Source: CAZBJJ01 sp964492245
GTDB lineage: Bacteria; Spirochaetota; Spirochaetia; Treponematales; Breznakiellaceae
NCBI GenBank assembly: GCA_964492245.1
Contig: CAZBJJ010000001.1
Location: 62,001-126,000, forward strand
Length of the DNA stretch: 64,000 bases
Direction: 5' to 3'
Shown one piece after another: positions 51,730 to 60,719 of this stretch. Every line of letters begins with the position of its first letter. The stretch's first letter is position 1. The notes beneath the pieces are model-generated. The model ran no database searches, was not told where the DNA came from, and saw nothing but the letters and a program-made list of their open reading frames with translations. Position numbers and translations under genes: made by a program.

Positions 51730-53070
51730 GTGGCCAGTTCGTTAGCGGCTAAAAATTCTAATTATTCATTTGCACTGCTTAAACGACTTATTAGGAAATT
51801 GAGTCTTTCTTCGGAATTATATGCCAAAAATGAATTGACCAACCATGCCGCCGCAGGTGCCTATGGTTTTTTACTTTCTGCTGCGCCAATATTTATTTTT
51901 GTTGCACTGTTTATAACACGTGCCTTTAGTGCCTGGCCCGACTGGGTTAAAAGTCTTTTAAAAGAAGTCGAAATTTTAGCAGCAAATTTTAATATTAAAT
52001 TATCTCTGAGTACCATTCTAGAAAAAAGAAATATTGGTTTACCCGCCTTAATTATTGGTATTAACCTTATTTGGACATCTAGGGTATTTGCTCTTAGTTT
52101 ACAAAGAGGCAGTAGAGTTATTTTTTTAATAAACGAACGAGAACATTTTCTACGAAAATATATTTTAACTATTTTTATTGAACTGGCAGTAATTATTTTT
52201 ATTTTAGGCTATGCAATTAGTTCACAATTGACAATAGACCTATTTAGACAGACTAGGTTTTTTATTAGCATTCCATATATCGATATTTTATTTATTCTTC
52301 TTCCTTTAATACTGCCTTTTTTTGGGCTTGCCTGCCTTTGTTTTCTTGCCTATCGCTTTATTCCCTATCGCAAACCTAGTTTAAAAAGTAGTATTAGGGC
52401 CACCTTAATATGTATCAGTGTATATTCTATGCTTTCTTTTTCATTAAAAAAAATAATCAATTTTTCTAAATACAATCTTTTTTATGGGACATTGGGAGGA
52501 ATGCTTGTTTTCCTGGTCAACGTCTATTTCTTTTTTATTTTATTTTATTGGGGAGCTCAATTTGCCTTTGTAGAAGATAATTTTGACGAACTCTGTCTAA
52601 GGCATTTTTTTCGACTATCTAAAAACAAGGCAGATGGGAATTATTTACAACGCCATTTATTTTCCTTCCCCGAAAAACTGATACAGAGCTATTCACTTTA
52701 CCTTGGCAATAATGATATTTTATTTAATTATGGGGATGCAATTGAGCATGTGTACTTTGTTCTAAATGGCAATTTGGAAATATACAGCCAAGGAGATCTA
52801 GGCAATAATCTTTTAGATATAACAATAAGCCAGGGTGAATTTTTAGGTGATAGCGATTTTTTAGTTAAAAAATATCGCACCCGGCAGGCCCGCTCACATG
52901 GTCCCTCTCTTGTATTGGCCCTACCTAAAGATTTGTTTTTAAGAATCTTAAACATTGACCCCACAAGCTCAATTCATGTTATCGAAGGCCTATCCAGACG
53001 GCTGGAAAACAATACTGACAATGGCGATAATTCTACCTCCGCCCAAGAGAACGATCGAGAAGACGGATAA
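51730..53070 (+). CDS. YihY/BrkB-family membrane protein fused to a cyclic nucleotide-binding domain
   Basis: A 446-aa protein from GTG 51730 (AAGGAG 6 nt ahead). Residues 20-290 form a YihY/BrkB-type membrane domain with about six spans (NHAAAGAYGFLLSAAPIF near 38). Residues about 310-420 form a CRP-type cNMP domain; its phosphate-binding cassette reads GEFLGDSDFL with R-T-R-Q-A further on, so the usual Glu is Asp. A short disordered acidic tail follows. The YihY function is poorly defined (once called RNase BN). Its 3' end overlaps an RluD-type gene by 38 nt. Confidence 0.85.
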   Translation: MASSLAAKNSNYSFALLKRLIRKLSLSSELYAKNELTNHAAAGAYGFLLSAAPIFIFVALFITRAFSAWPDWVKSLLKEVEILAANFNIKLSLSTILEKRNIGLPALIIGINLIWTSRVFALSLQRGSRVIFLINEREHFLRKYILTIFIELAVIIFILGYAISSQLTIDLFRQTRFFISIPYIDILFILLPLILPFFGLACLCFLAYRFIPYRKPSLKSSIRATLICISVYSMLSFSLKKIINFSKYNLFYGTLGGMLVFLVNVYFFFILFYWGAQFAFVEDNFDELCLRHFFRLSKNKADGNYLQRHLFSFPEKLIQSYSLYLGNNDILFNYGDAIEHVYFVLNGNLEIYSQGDLGNNLLDITISQGEFLGDSDFLVKKYRTRQARSHGPSLVLALPKDLFLRILNIDPTSSIHVIEGLSRRLENNTDNGDNSTSAQENDREDG

Positions 53071-53992
53071 GGTTTTTCATTCTAAAGGGAATAGCAGCGG
53101 TAAACACCATCCAGTTATAATTAATAACCCTGTTAGCTTCCGGTTCAATTCCCTGCGGAATACGAATGCCTAAACGCCTTGCATGTAGCATAAGGGTGGT
53201 ATTGGTAAAGCTCTTTGTTTTTCTTCCATACAGAGGATCCCCAACTATTGGGCAGCCGATATGTTTTAAATGTACTCGCAATTGATGCGTTCTGCCTGTT
53301 TTTAAATCCATACTTAAAAGACTGTATTCCCCCCAATCGATTAAAAGTTTCCAGGAACTAATAGCCCAACGGCCCCCTGTATTCGATACGGTAAAAAGCT
53401 TTCTGTTTTTTGGATCCCGATCTATATAGGTCTCTATTGTCCCAGATTTTTCTTTGGGTCGGTTATGAACAAGGGCGAGATAGCGTTTTTTAACACGGCG
53501 TTCTTTAAATTCATTCGATAAAAAAGCATGGCTTATATCGTTTAGGGCACAGACTAAGACGCCAGATGTATCTTTGTCTAATCGATGCACAATGCCCGGT
53601 CTCTCGTTTCCCTGGCTAAGATTTTTAAGATTTTTTTCCTGCATATAGTGTAAAAGGCCATTGACAACAGTTCCATTTTGTTGACCGGCTCCAGGATGTA
53701 CCACCACTGCCTGTTCTTTGTCGATAACTAAAATATTTTCATCTTCATACAATATAGAAAAAAAGAGATTTTCGGCGGTAAGTGTTAGTTCCGGCAGTTC
53801 TCGCAGGCTGAGCTGTAAAACATCTCCTGTCTTAATTAAGTAGGAGGCCTTGACCGCCTTGTTATTGACAAAGGCAAAGGCTAAACGATTTTTAAATTGA
53901 GAGCGGGATAAAAGTTTTAAATTTTCGCTGACATATACATCCAATCTTTTCGGAGCCGATAGGTCTTGCACGATATGTTCAAGGTTGGCCAT
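53033..53992 (-). CDS. RluD-type pseudouridine synthase
   Basis: About 319 aa from ATG 53992, where AGGAG lies 4 nt ahead. An N-terminal S4 domain (RLDVYVSENLKLLSRSQFKNRL near 16) is followed by the catalytic Asp in VHRLDKDTSGVLV near 137 and the C-terminal GRTHQLRVHLKHIGCPIVGDPLYG near 232. RluD/RluC-type enzymes modify 23S rRNA. It overlaps the small secreted protein gene upstream. Confidence 0.92.
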   Translation of the reverse strand: MANLEHIVQDLSAPKRLDVYVSENLKLLSRSQFKNRLAFAFVNNKAVKASYLIKTGDVLQLSLRELPELTLTAENLFFSILYEDENILVIDKEQAVVVHPGAGQQNGTVVNGLLHYMQEKNLKNLSQGNERPGIVHRLDKDTSGVLVCALNDISHAFLSNEFKERRVKKRYLALVHNRPKEKSGTIETYIDRDPKNRKLFTVSNTGGRWAISSWKLLIDWGEYSLLSMDLKTGRTHQLRVHLKHIGCPIVGDPLYGRKTKSFTNTTLMLHARRLGIRIPQGIEPEANRVINYNWMVFTAAIPFRMKNLIRLLDRSLGRR

Positions 53993-54449
53993 CAATCTCC
54001 TCGGGGGCAGGCTGTATTTCGATATCTACATAGGAACCTTTGCGCTTTTCTTTGTATTCAGTGGTTTTTTGTTTTTTATATTTGACAATGAGGAAATCGG
54101 TTAAGGCGATAAGGGCCGAAGTACCAAAGGCTATTGCAATAGTCTTCCCAGCTTCCGAGTCGTTCATTTCTATTGCATCGGCACCGCGTATCGGCCAAGG
54201 CGCATAGCGGGTATCCCATGAATTGTCGGACCATCTCCATGTATCGACGCCCATCCTAGCTAAAAAAAAAGTAAAAGGCAAAGAACCAAACAAAATAATT
54301 TCGTAACGGCGAAGATCTTTTGCCCAAAGGGGAAATTCTTGTTTTAGCTCATCTTCGTTAAATATACCCGATAGCGAGGCATCTGGGTTTTCTGCAAAGA
54401 GCGAAAATGAAAGACTAAAGAGAACGAGCAAAAACACGCAGTTTTTCAT
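53979..54449 (-). CDS. Small secreted or membrane protein, unknown
   Basis: A 156-aa protein with a signal peptide (MKNCVFLLVLFSLSFSLFA, probable cut after LFA), an aromatic region, a second hydrophobic stretch (IAIAFGTSALIALTDFLIVKY near 102-122) and a charged C-terminus. This suggests one membrane anchor. No family recognised. It overlaps yggS and the RluD-type gene by a few nt, so it is likely a real member of this operon. Confidence 0.65.
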   Translation of the reverse strand: MKNCVFLLVLFSLSFSLFAENPDASLSGIFNEDELKQEFPLWAKDLRRYEIILFGSLPFTFFLARMGVDTWRWSDNSWDTRYAPWPIRGADAIEMNDSEAGKTIAIAFGTSALIALTDFLIVKYKKQKTTEYKEKRKGSYVDIEIQPAPEEIDGQP

Positions 54450-55144
54450 GTCTGTATTCCTTCGAACAAAAGGCTTCCTATTCTAACAATTGTGGCCCCT
54501 TCTTCTACTGCAATTTCAAAATCGTTACTCATTCCCATGGAAAGCTCTAAATTATTTAAATTGGGAAAGCGTCTCTGTAAAAGTTCGCGACAGGCTGCTA
54601 AGCTGCGAAAGGATAAGCGTTTTTGCTCGTCATCGTTTACATTGGCCGCCATGGTCATAAGTCCTGTTACCTCCAGTTCGCCATGCTTTAAGGCCAATTC
54701 AACCCCCCTAGAGAGATCGTCCAAATTTCGATATCCTGCCTTAGTATCTTCTGCTGTGTTTAGCTCAAAAAAAACACTCATACGCTTTTCGTTTTTTTTA
54801 CATTCTTTGATAATTTCTAAAACTAGATCGTCCCTATCTACAGAATGAATTGAGCTGACATAGCGTAAAACAGTGCGCACCTTATTGCGCTGTAGATTGC
54901 CAATAAAATGAATTGCGACATCGGGCGGCAATGCCTCTTGAGGCTTCCTATATTTTTGCACAAGTTCCTGGGCTCGAGACTCCCCCAATATTTTTACTCC
55001 GGCCTGTAAGGCCTCTTGAATTTTTCCCCATTCGACAAATTTAGAAACCGCTACAATTTTAATAGCATCGCCTTCTCGGCCTGATTTTTTAGCTGCAAGG
55101 GCAATGCGTTCCTGAATATCTCGATACCGGTTCGATATGCTCAT
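54446..55144 (-). CDS. yggS: YggS-type pyridoxal phosphate-binding protein
   Basis: PLP homeostasis protein of the PLPBP family. The 232-aa TIM-barrel protein has the PLP-binding Lys in IVAVSKFVEW near 32, HFIGNLQRNKVR near 81 and SMGMSNDFEIAVEEGATIVRIGSLLF near 200. It has no racemase C-terminal domain, as expected. It overlaps rsmA upstream by 4 nt. Confidence 0.94.
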   Translation of the reverse strand: MSISNRYRDIQERIALAAKKSGREGDAIKIVAVSKFVEWGKIQEALQAGVKILGESRAQELVQKYRKPQEALPPDVAIHFIGNLQRNKVRTVLRYVSSIHSVDRDDLVLEIIKECKKNEKRMSVFFELNTAEDTKAGYRNLDDLSRGVELALKHGELEVTGLMTMAANVNDDEQKRLSFRSLAACRELLQRRFPNLNNLELSMGMSNDFEIAVEEGATIVRIGSLLFEGIQT

Positions 55145-56031
55145 TGAAACTCCTCCATCTGCCTTTGAGCATTCCTAGCCAAACAGGCTAGCTCATTTAA
55201 GCCTAAAACCTCTACCCGCTCCTTTCCTGTTAGCCCCGAGGCTAAACAGGCCTGTGCAACTGAATCCTTTACAAGCTTGCTGGTAAATGCGGAATTCCGC
55301 CTAAAATATACCTCTAGGGTATTGGATATCATTTTTCGCCTTTGGCCGAAGAGAATTTTAGTAATTAAATAGAGATCGCGAGGAAGGGCCTTTATTACTT
55401 CCTGCGGCTTTAAAGTTAAAAGCAATGAAGCTGAATTTATATGCGGCCTGGGCCAAAATGAACTTGGGCCAATAGTTCCGAGATTGCGAATATCGTATAT
55501 GCTGGACACCAAAACAGAAATTGAAGAATAATTTTTACTTCCCGCTTTTCCGGCAATGCGTTCGGCCACTTCTTTTTGAACAGTTATAACCTGTCGCGAA
55601 AAATATATTTTTTCTTCTATTAACTGTCCAACAAGATTTGCGCCAATATTGTATGGCAGATTTCCAATAAAAAGATGTGGTTTTTCGATTTTTGCCCTTT
55701 CGGACACCGTCTTTAAACCATCACCCTGAACAAGAGTAAAATGGGGATGCTGGCCAAAGAGTTTTTCTAAAATATTTACAAATCCCCTATCAATTTCGAA
55801 GGCCACAAGCCTCGCTTCCTTTTCCAAAATTAGCTGAGTCAGGGCTCCCAGGCCAGGGCCAAGCTCCCAAACTAAGTCTCCGGCCTGGATATCGAGGGCA
55901 TGTACCAATTTTTGTCTTGTTGCCTCATGAATTAAAAAGTTTTGACCAAATTTTTTCTGCATTCCCAAGCCATTTTCTTCTAAAAAAATGCGTAAAGAGC
56001 TCGGTGAATTATAATTGGGCAATGGGAGCAA
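55141..56031 (-). CDS. rsmA: 16S rRNA (adenine-N6,N6)-dimethyltransferase
   Basis: Dimethylates two adenines at the 3' end of 16S rRNA during 30S maturation. The 296-aa protein has KKFGQNFLIHEATRQKLV near 26, the SAM motif WELGPGLGALT near 55 and NLPYNIGANLV near 123. The start is TTG 56031 with GGAGG 7 nt upstream, inside the end of the ComEC-like gene. Confidence 0.95.
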   Translation of the reverse strand: MLPLPNYNSPSSLRIFLEENGLGMQKKFGQNFLIHEATRQKLVHALDIQAGDLVWELGPGLGALTQLILEKEARLVAFEIDRGFVNILEKLFGQHPHFTLVQGDGLKTVSERAKIEKPHLFIGNLPYNIGANLVGQLIEEKIYFSRQVITVQKEVAERIAGKAGSKNYSSISVLVSSIYDIRNLGTIGPSSFWPRPHINSASLLLTLKPQEVIKALPRDLYLITKILFGQRRKMISNTLEVYFRRNSAFTSKLVKDSVAQACLASGLTGKERVEVLGLNELACLARNAQRQMEEFQ

Positions 56032-57529
56032 AGTTTTTCCTCCAGCGAACTATAAAATAATTTATAAAAAGTATAGCAAAAACAATTAAAACCGTGAAGA
56101 GAATGCTAAGGGAAAGCGATGGCAATGCTATGCCAGAAAAATAAGTCCCCAATTTTGCAATAAAGCAGAGACTTTTATAGACAAAAGCGACAAGGGCCGA
56201 AATGGAATTTATAATTAAGGGGGGAAGAGGTATGAGTAGGAGGAAAAACAAGGCCATTAACATAAAAAGACCGGCAAGGGCCGCCAGCGGAATGCTCAGT
56301 ACAATGCCTATGGGATGTATCTCTCCAAAAAAAATACTCAATGGGACTAAGCTTGCAATGCAGGCTGCTATAGAAGCGGCAAAACCCCCTCTCATGGCAA
56401 GAGGGAGTCTTTTGGGCAAAAGCTCATCTATAGGTTTGGAAAGAAGCAAGATTCCCAAAAGAGCAAAATAGGAAAGGACAAAGGCGGGGCTTTTTGCGCT
56501 CTGGGGCAGTAGCAAGATATGAAAATACAGACTAATTGACAAGGTATCCAATGCCCTATACCGATAACCGGCTATTGCTAAAAATACCGAAAGGGCATAC
56601 ATGACAAATGAGCGTATTAGGGAGCTCTGTGCACCGACGATCCAAAGATACAGCAAAAGGATTAAAATACTCAATATTCCCGAAATAACAAGGCCACAGG
56701 GCCGTCTTAATAAAAAAAGCAAAAGACCAGAAAAAATTGCAAGGTGCATTCCCGATAGGGCCAGTACGTGCGACGAACCCGCAGCTCTAAAGGCGAGCTC
56801 TACATCTTCGTTTAAACCATCCCGCCAACCCAATAAAAGGGCCAAGCCCATTGGGCCCCAGCTGAACTGTTCGTAATAGTTAATTATTTTAGTCCGTATA
56901 TTTTGTCGCAATTTTTGTAGGCCTGTTGGGCTTTTTAAAATTTCAAAGTTTTCTACAAAGATAAATTGGCCTAAATTCCCGCTTTTAATTTCGCCATCAA
57001 TTTTAATTTCCGAGCCTCGGGGAAGGTCTAAAAAGGCCTTGCCGGATTGACTGCTACTTGCCGGCAGTAGACAGGGGATGTCTCCGCAGGCAGAGGTACG
57101 CAATTGGTTAGAAGAAATACTCTCTTTTAGTTTAATACCGCTAATAATAATGCCCGAGCTTGTCTTGCGAGGGTCTTCGGACAGTGTTCCCAACAAGCTG
57201 AGCTTATCGGGCACATCCTGCCCAAAGGAAATAATGGGTTTGGAATATAATTGAGCAATTGCACCGCTACTTAAACCAAGGGCTAAGACATAGCAAAATA
57301 TTTTTTCATGGGTATATACCGACCAAGACGTGCTGGCCGTAGATGGCCTAAGGGCGAAGCACAGAGGTTGTAAAATTGATATAAAAAAAACGGGAAAAAA
57401 CACCCCCACCACAATTAATATTGGTGAATTAGTTTTTAAGCTAGTCAGATAAAATAGGCCGGCAGTAGTAAAAACTAGAAGATATAAATATTTTCCAGCT
57501 GCTTTACTGAACATGGGCCCATTTACCAT
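56009..57529 (-). CDS. ComEC/Rec2-like channel protein without a hydrolase domain
   Basis: A 506-aa membrane protein with an N-terminal DUF4131-type region (about 40-215) and the competence core (FAAGSSHVLALSGMHLAIFSGLL near 245, typical of ComEC, and AQSSLIRSFVMYAL near 300). About ten spans. Full-length ComEC (about 700-800 aa) usually ends with a metallo-beta-lactamase domain; that part is absent here, the protein ending in a basic tail. It may transport DNA across the membrane; other competence genes are not in the window. Its ATG overlaps the HEAT gene stop. Confidence 0.82.
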   Translation of the reverse strand: MVNGPMFSKAAGKYLYLLVFTTAGLFYLTSLKTNSPILIVVGVFFPVFFISILQPLCFALRPSTASTSWSVYTHEKIFCYVLALGLSSGAIAQLYSKPIISFGQDVPDKLSLLGTLSEDPRKTSSGIIISGIKLKESISSNQLRTSACGDIPCLLPASSSQSGKAFLDLPRGSEIKIDGEIKSGNLGQFIFVENFEILKSPTGLQKLRQNIRTKIINYYEQFSWGPMGLALLLGWRDGLNEDVELAFRAAGSSHVLALSGMHLAIFSGLLLFLLRRPCGLVISGILSILILLLYLWIVGAQSSLIRSFVMYALSVFLAIAGYRYRALDTLSISLYFHILLLPQSAKSPAFVLSYFALLGILLLSKPIDELLPKRLPLAMRGGFAASIAACIASLVPLSIFFGEIHPIGIVLSIPLAALAGLFMLMALFFLLLIPLPPLIINSISALVAFVYKSLCFIAKLGTYFSGIALPSLSLSILFTVLIVFAILFINYFIVRWRKNFAPIAQL

Positions 57530-58716
57530 TTAAGCCTATTTAGGGCAGTTCTGGCCAAAATCTTTATATCATCTGGATAGGGCAAATAGCCAATATATAA
57601 AAGGTAATCGAAGGATATTTTATCGCCCAGCTCCCCCAGGGCTTCTATTGTAGAGGTAAGTAGAAGGGGATCGTAGCTCTTGCTCCGTTCCATTTCGGCA
57701 TTTAAAAGTCCTAAAGATAAAGAGAGCACCTGCGCTGCGCGCGAATCGCCCATTGCCCCAAGGGCCTGTATTACCTGGACCAAGCGATTTATATCAATTT
57801 TAGAAGCATCCGATGGATTTTGTAAAAGATGGTAATATCTAATTAAAAGAGGGGTGGCCCTATTCCATTTTTGATTTTTAATTTCACCAACAGATAAATT
57901 GCATATTTCAATATAGACCTTATAGTCCTCGGTACCCGGTTCCATCTTGCTAAGCGCAATGTCTAAGGCAGTCTCGGCCAATTCTCCGGTGGCATCAATT
58001 TTTAAATTGGTATTGTGAAGCCCCTCTTTAAGGGCGGCCAGTTTTTCATGTGCAGGATTTTTTAAAATGACTTCCAATAAGTTTTTTTTGTATTCGCCAT
58101 CTAAAGAGCGCAGAGCGGCGCTGGCCTTGCTCTTAATATTTTCGGGATAATCGGAGACCATTGCAGAAAACAGAACCGGAAAAGAAGAAGCACTATTTAA
58201 ACTGCCAAGGGCGTCTATGCTGGATTCAATAAGCAGAATATCGATATCGACACCGGAGGCAAAGGCATTGTTTTGGACCGACAAAAATTGATTGATATTG
58301 CTTATAATCTGGCTATCCCCCCGGCCTAGTTTGCCAAGGGCTAAAAGGACTGGGGCCCGTACGCCTGTATCTCGCCATGTCATAAAAATACTCCAGAGTT
58401 TGGGCAGGGCCTGGCTGTAGGTGGTTTTTGCCAGACCTTCGGCTGTACTGGATATAAGCTTGTAAACAAGGGGGTCCTCGCCCAATAAATGTTCGTGTTC
58501 TAGGACAAAGCTGAGGGCCTGGTCGTATAATGGCCCATAGGAAGGCGCCTGGTCCAATGTAACGGCATCCTTAATTATTTCCACCTTGGCCCCCAGGCTG
58601 GAACGAGCAAAGTTTTTTTGCCATGAAAGTATGGAGTTTGTAACATCTTCGGAAAAAACCGCCTGAACAAAAAGGAGCATTAAAAAAATAAAAAAAGTTC
58701 TTGCCTTGGCATTCAT
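57523..58716 (-). CDS. Secreted HEAT-repeat protein
   Basis: A 397-aa protein with a signal peptide (TFFIFLMLLFVQAVFS) and HEAT-type repeats across most of its length (LLALGKLGRGDSQII, VIQALGAMGDSRAAQVLSL, TIEALGELGDKISFDYLL). ATG 58716 is chosen because GGAGGG lies 5 nt ahead; the upstream ATG at 58752 is unlikely. Probably a periplasmic scaffold. It lies between comEC-like and PilZ genes on the same strand. Confidence 0.78.
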   Translation of the reverse strand: MNAKARTFFIFLMLLFVQAVFSEDVTNSILSWQKNFARSSLGAKVEIIKDAVTLDQAPSYGPLYDQALSFVLEHEHLLGEDPLVYKLISSTAEGLAKTTYSQALPKLWSIFMTWRDTGVRAPVLLALGKLGRGDSQIISNINQFLSVQNNAFASGVDIDILLIESSIDALGSLNSASSFPVLFSAMVSDYPENIKSKASAALRSLDGEYKKNLLEVILKNPAHEKLAALKEGLHNTNLKIDATGELAETALDIALSKMEPGTEDYKVYIEICNLSVGEIKNQKWNRATPLLIRYYHLLQNPSDASKIDINRLVQVIQALGAMGDSRAAQVLSLSLGLLNAEMERSKSYDPLLLTSTIEALGELGDKISFDYLLYIGYLPYPDDIKILARTALNRLKW

Positions 58717-58774
58717 AGGCCCTCCACATATAGTATGCCCTAACCATAGCATAAAATACGATTATTTAAAATAT

Positions 58775-59950
58775 TTATTCAGAAACTGAGTCAATTAATG
58801 GTAAATCGTCTTCTTCTCCCTCGGAAGTATCGCTGGCAAAGGGATTATCCGCTGTATCGGCTTCGGAATTCGCAGAGGAATCTGCCCTTTCATATTCATC
58901 ATTTTCTAAATATTCTTCTGCATCTTCCTCCATAAAACGCAGCTCTTCGCCAGTAGCACTGTCCAATTGGATGCCAAAGACCTCGGCTTGAATGCGGTTT
59001 TTAACGTTGACAGGCAGAGGAAAGGCCTCGATATGCAGGAGGGAGCGCATAGTGTCGGCATTGTACTCGCTAGATTTGACCGTACCCGGAATGGCAATTG
59101 CCTCGCCCCCGAGTTCGAACTGTATACGAACCTCAAGGCCATTTTTGGCCTTGCCCCCAATGGTTACCGCACAGCCATCTTCGGAGAGGTCTTCCATTAT
59201 GCAGCGGTAGCCAGGCTCAGTCTCCAAAGCATTGGGATCGTCCCCCGGCGCCAATAGGTAGAGATAGGCAGAAATTGTCGTTTTCGTTCGAATTGATTTT
59301 CTTTTTTGCGTTCTAAAGAGGGCATCGGTATGCGCCACTAAAATTGCTGGCTGGCCCGTACTTTTTATCTCGTCGATGACGTAGCTATCGAAAACATAGC
59401 CGGCATCGTCTAAACGCCAAAAATACAGACTGATTTTTTTTTCGCGCCAGACAGTACCCATTCGGCCATTTACGCTAATAGGTAGGCTGAGCGTTAAATT
59501 TCTTTCGGTATTTCTAAGAAGCTTTGTACGAAAGGTCCCCTCGCCCTCTAAAAGAAGCCGCATAATCTGGCCTTCGTTAATTTGCTTGCTCGATTGAATA
59601 CCTTTTTTATATCGGGGCTGCTCAAATTCTAACTTTTTTCGAAATTCATATAATTTTGATAAAAACAATTCGTCTTTGGCATTTTCATCCTGGCCAATAA
59701 GTTTGGTCTTAACGGTGATAATTCTTATACATTCGTTTAGAAGGTTTAAGGACCAAAAAAGGGCTATTGGATCGGCTATTGCGGCTTTAAGAGCAGCATT
59801 GTGCAAAAGAATTATCTCTCTAAATGAAAAGCCCGCATCCTTGCCCCTGGAGTAAAATTTAACCCATTTGGAAATAGAGACCTTGCCCGTAATCGCCAAT
59901 ACTACCAGCACAATACAAATTATTAAAAGTATCAGCAAAAAGACAGACAT
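58775..59950 (-). CDS. Membrane-anchored PilZ-domain protein
   Basis: A 391-aa protein with one N-terminal span (3-25), a middle domain (about 60-215) and a PilZ domain (about 218-330). Both c-di-GMP-binding motifs are seen: RxxxR as RKSIR near 221 and (D/N)xSxxG as MEDLSEDG near 257. The middle domain recalls YcgR-N-like domains. The C-terminus is acidic and low-complexity. Spirochaete PilZ proteins affect motility, and flagellar rod genes lie nearby (60706-62809), though on the other side of a divergent gene. Confidence 0.85.
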   Translation of the reverse strand: MSVFLLILLIICIVLVVLAITGKVSISKWVKFYSRGKDAGFSFREIILLHNAALKAAIADPIALFWSLNLLNECIRIITVKTKLIGQDENAKDELFLSKLYEFRKKLEFEQPRYKKGIQSSKQINEGQIMRLLLEGEGTFRTKLLRNTERNLTLSLPISVNGRMGTVWREKKISLYFWRLDDAGYVFDSYVIDEIKSTGQPAILVAHTDALFRTQKRKSIRTKTTISAYLYLLAPGDDPNALETEPGYRCIMEDLSEDGCAVTIGGKAKNGLEVRIQFELGGEAIAIPGTVKSSEYNADTMRSLLHIEAFPLPVNVKNRIQAEVFGIQLDSATGEELRFMEEDAEEYLENDEYERADSSANSEADTADNPFASDTSEGEEDDLPLIDSVSE

Positions 59951-60015
59951 TCTCTATTTACTCCTTATACATTTATGAAATAATAAAAAAATAATGCTCC
60001 GCAGATAAATTACTC

Positions 60016-60049
60016 ATAATTGTAATTATTATAAGCAGTAGTCTATACT
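60016..60049 (+). promoter_or_regulatory. Candidate CPBP-protease promoter
   Basis: TTGTAA (60020-60025), an 18-nt spacer and TATACT (60044-60049), about 32 nt before ATG 60081. The palindrome ATAATT-GT-AATTAT (60016-60029) overlaps the -35. The rest of the 130-nt divergent gap is AT-rich and shows nothing else. Confidence 0.45.
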
Positions 60050-60080
60050 CTGTCAAAAGGAAGGGCCTATTCGACATAAA

Positions 60081-60719
60081 ATGATAGAAGGCAGTAAAAT
60101 ATTCCTCATATGGCTTATATGTTTTGGCGGCTATCGCTTGCTTTACTTAGGTGTAAAAGTCCAAGACATTGTAATAAATGCCCCCCTGCTGTTCAATCAG
60201 ATTCTTATACAAGGGCTGCCCCTGTGCCTGTTTATCGTTTTTGTACTTAAAAAAGATCTTCCCAGGCCCCCTGCCTTTTTTAAACCTTTAAAAGCCAGAG
60301 ATTTTGTATATATCTTACAGGGCCTTGCCGGCCTAGGCCTGTCCTTAATTATTTTTATTTCTATTGATACCCTTAAACCAAGCAGAAATTCTCTTTTAAG
60401 CTACGATAATTCTATAATTACCCATGGTTTATTGATTATTTTTACTCTTTTATCTGCAATACAGGAGGAAGGTTTTTTCCGCGGATATATTCCCTTAAAA
60501 CTGCTTCAGATTGGCGAAAATTCAAGTCTTAAAACGGGGTTTTTTCAAGCTTTTTTATTTGCCTTCTCCCATTGGCACCAGGGAATTGCCGGTATGATAC
60601 AGGCCTTTTTTGCCGGACTGGTATTGTTCTATATCATGCTAAAAACGGAGAGTCTTTACCTGCCCATTCTGGCCCATGCCTTTTTTAATTTATGTATGTG
60701 GTTTCTTATACTTCGATAG
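60081..60719 (+). CDS. CPBP-family intramembrane glutamic protease
   Basis: A 212-aa membrane protein with six or more spans and the CAAX/CPBP motifs: EExxxR as EEGFFRG near 138, FxxxH as FAFSHWH near 162 and the third His in ILAHAFFN near 196. Relatives process prenylated or other membrane substrates or give bacteriocin immunity; the substrate here is unknown. AAGG lies before ATG 60081. Its 3' end overlaps the flgJ-type gene by 14 nt. Confidence 0.85.
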   Translation: MIEGSKIFLIWLICFGGYRLLYLGVKVQDIVINAPLLFNQILIQGLPLCLFIVFVLKKDLPRPPAFFKPLKARDFVYILQGLAGLGLSLIIFISIDTLKPSRNSLLSYDNSIITHGLLIIFTLLSAIQEEGFFRGYIPLKLLQIGENSSLKTGFFQAFLFAFSHWHQGIAGMIQAFFAGLVLFYIMLKTESLYLPILAHAFFNLCMWFLILR

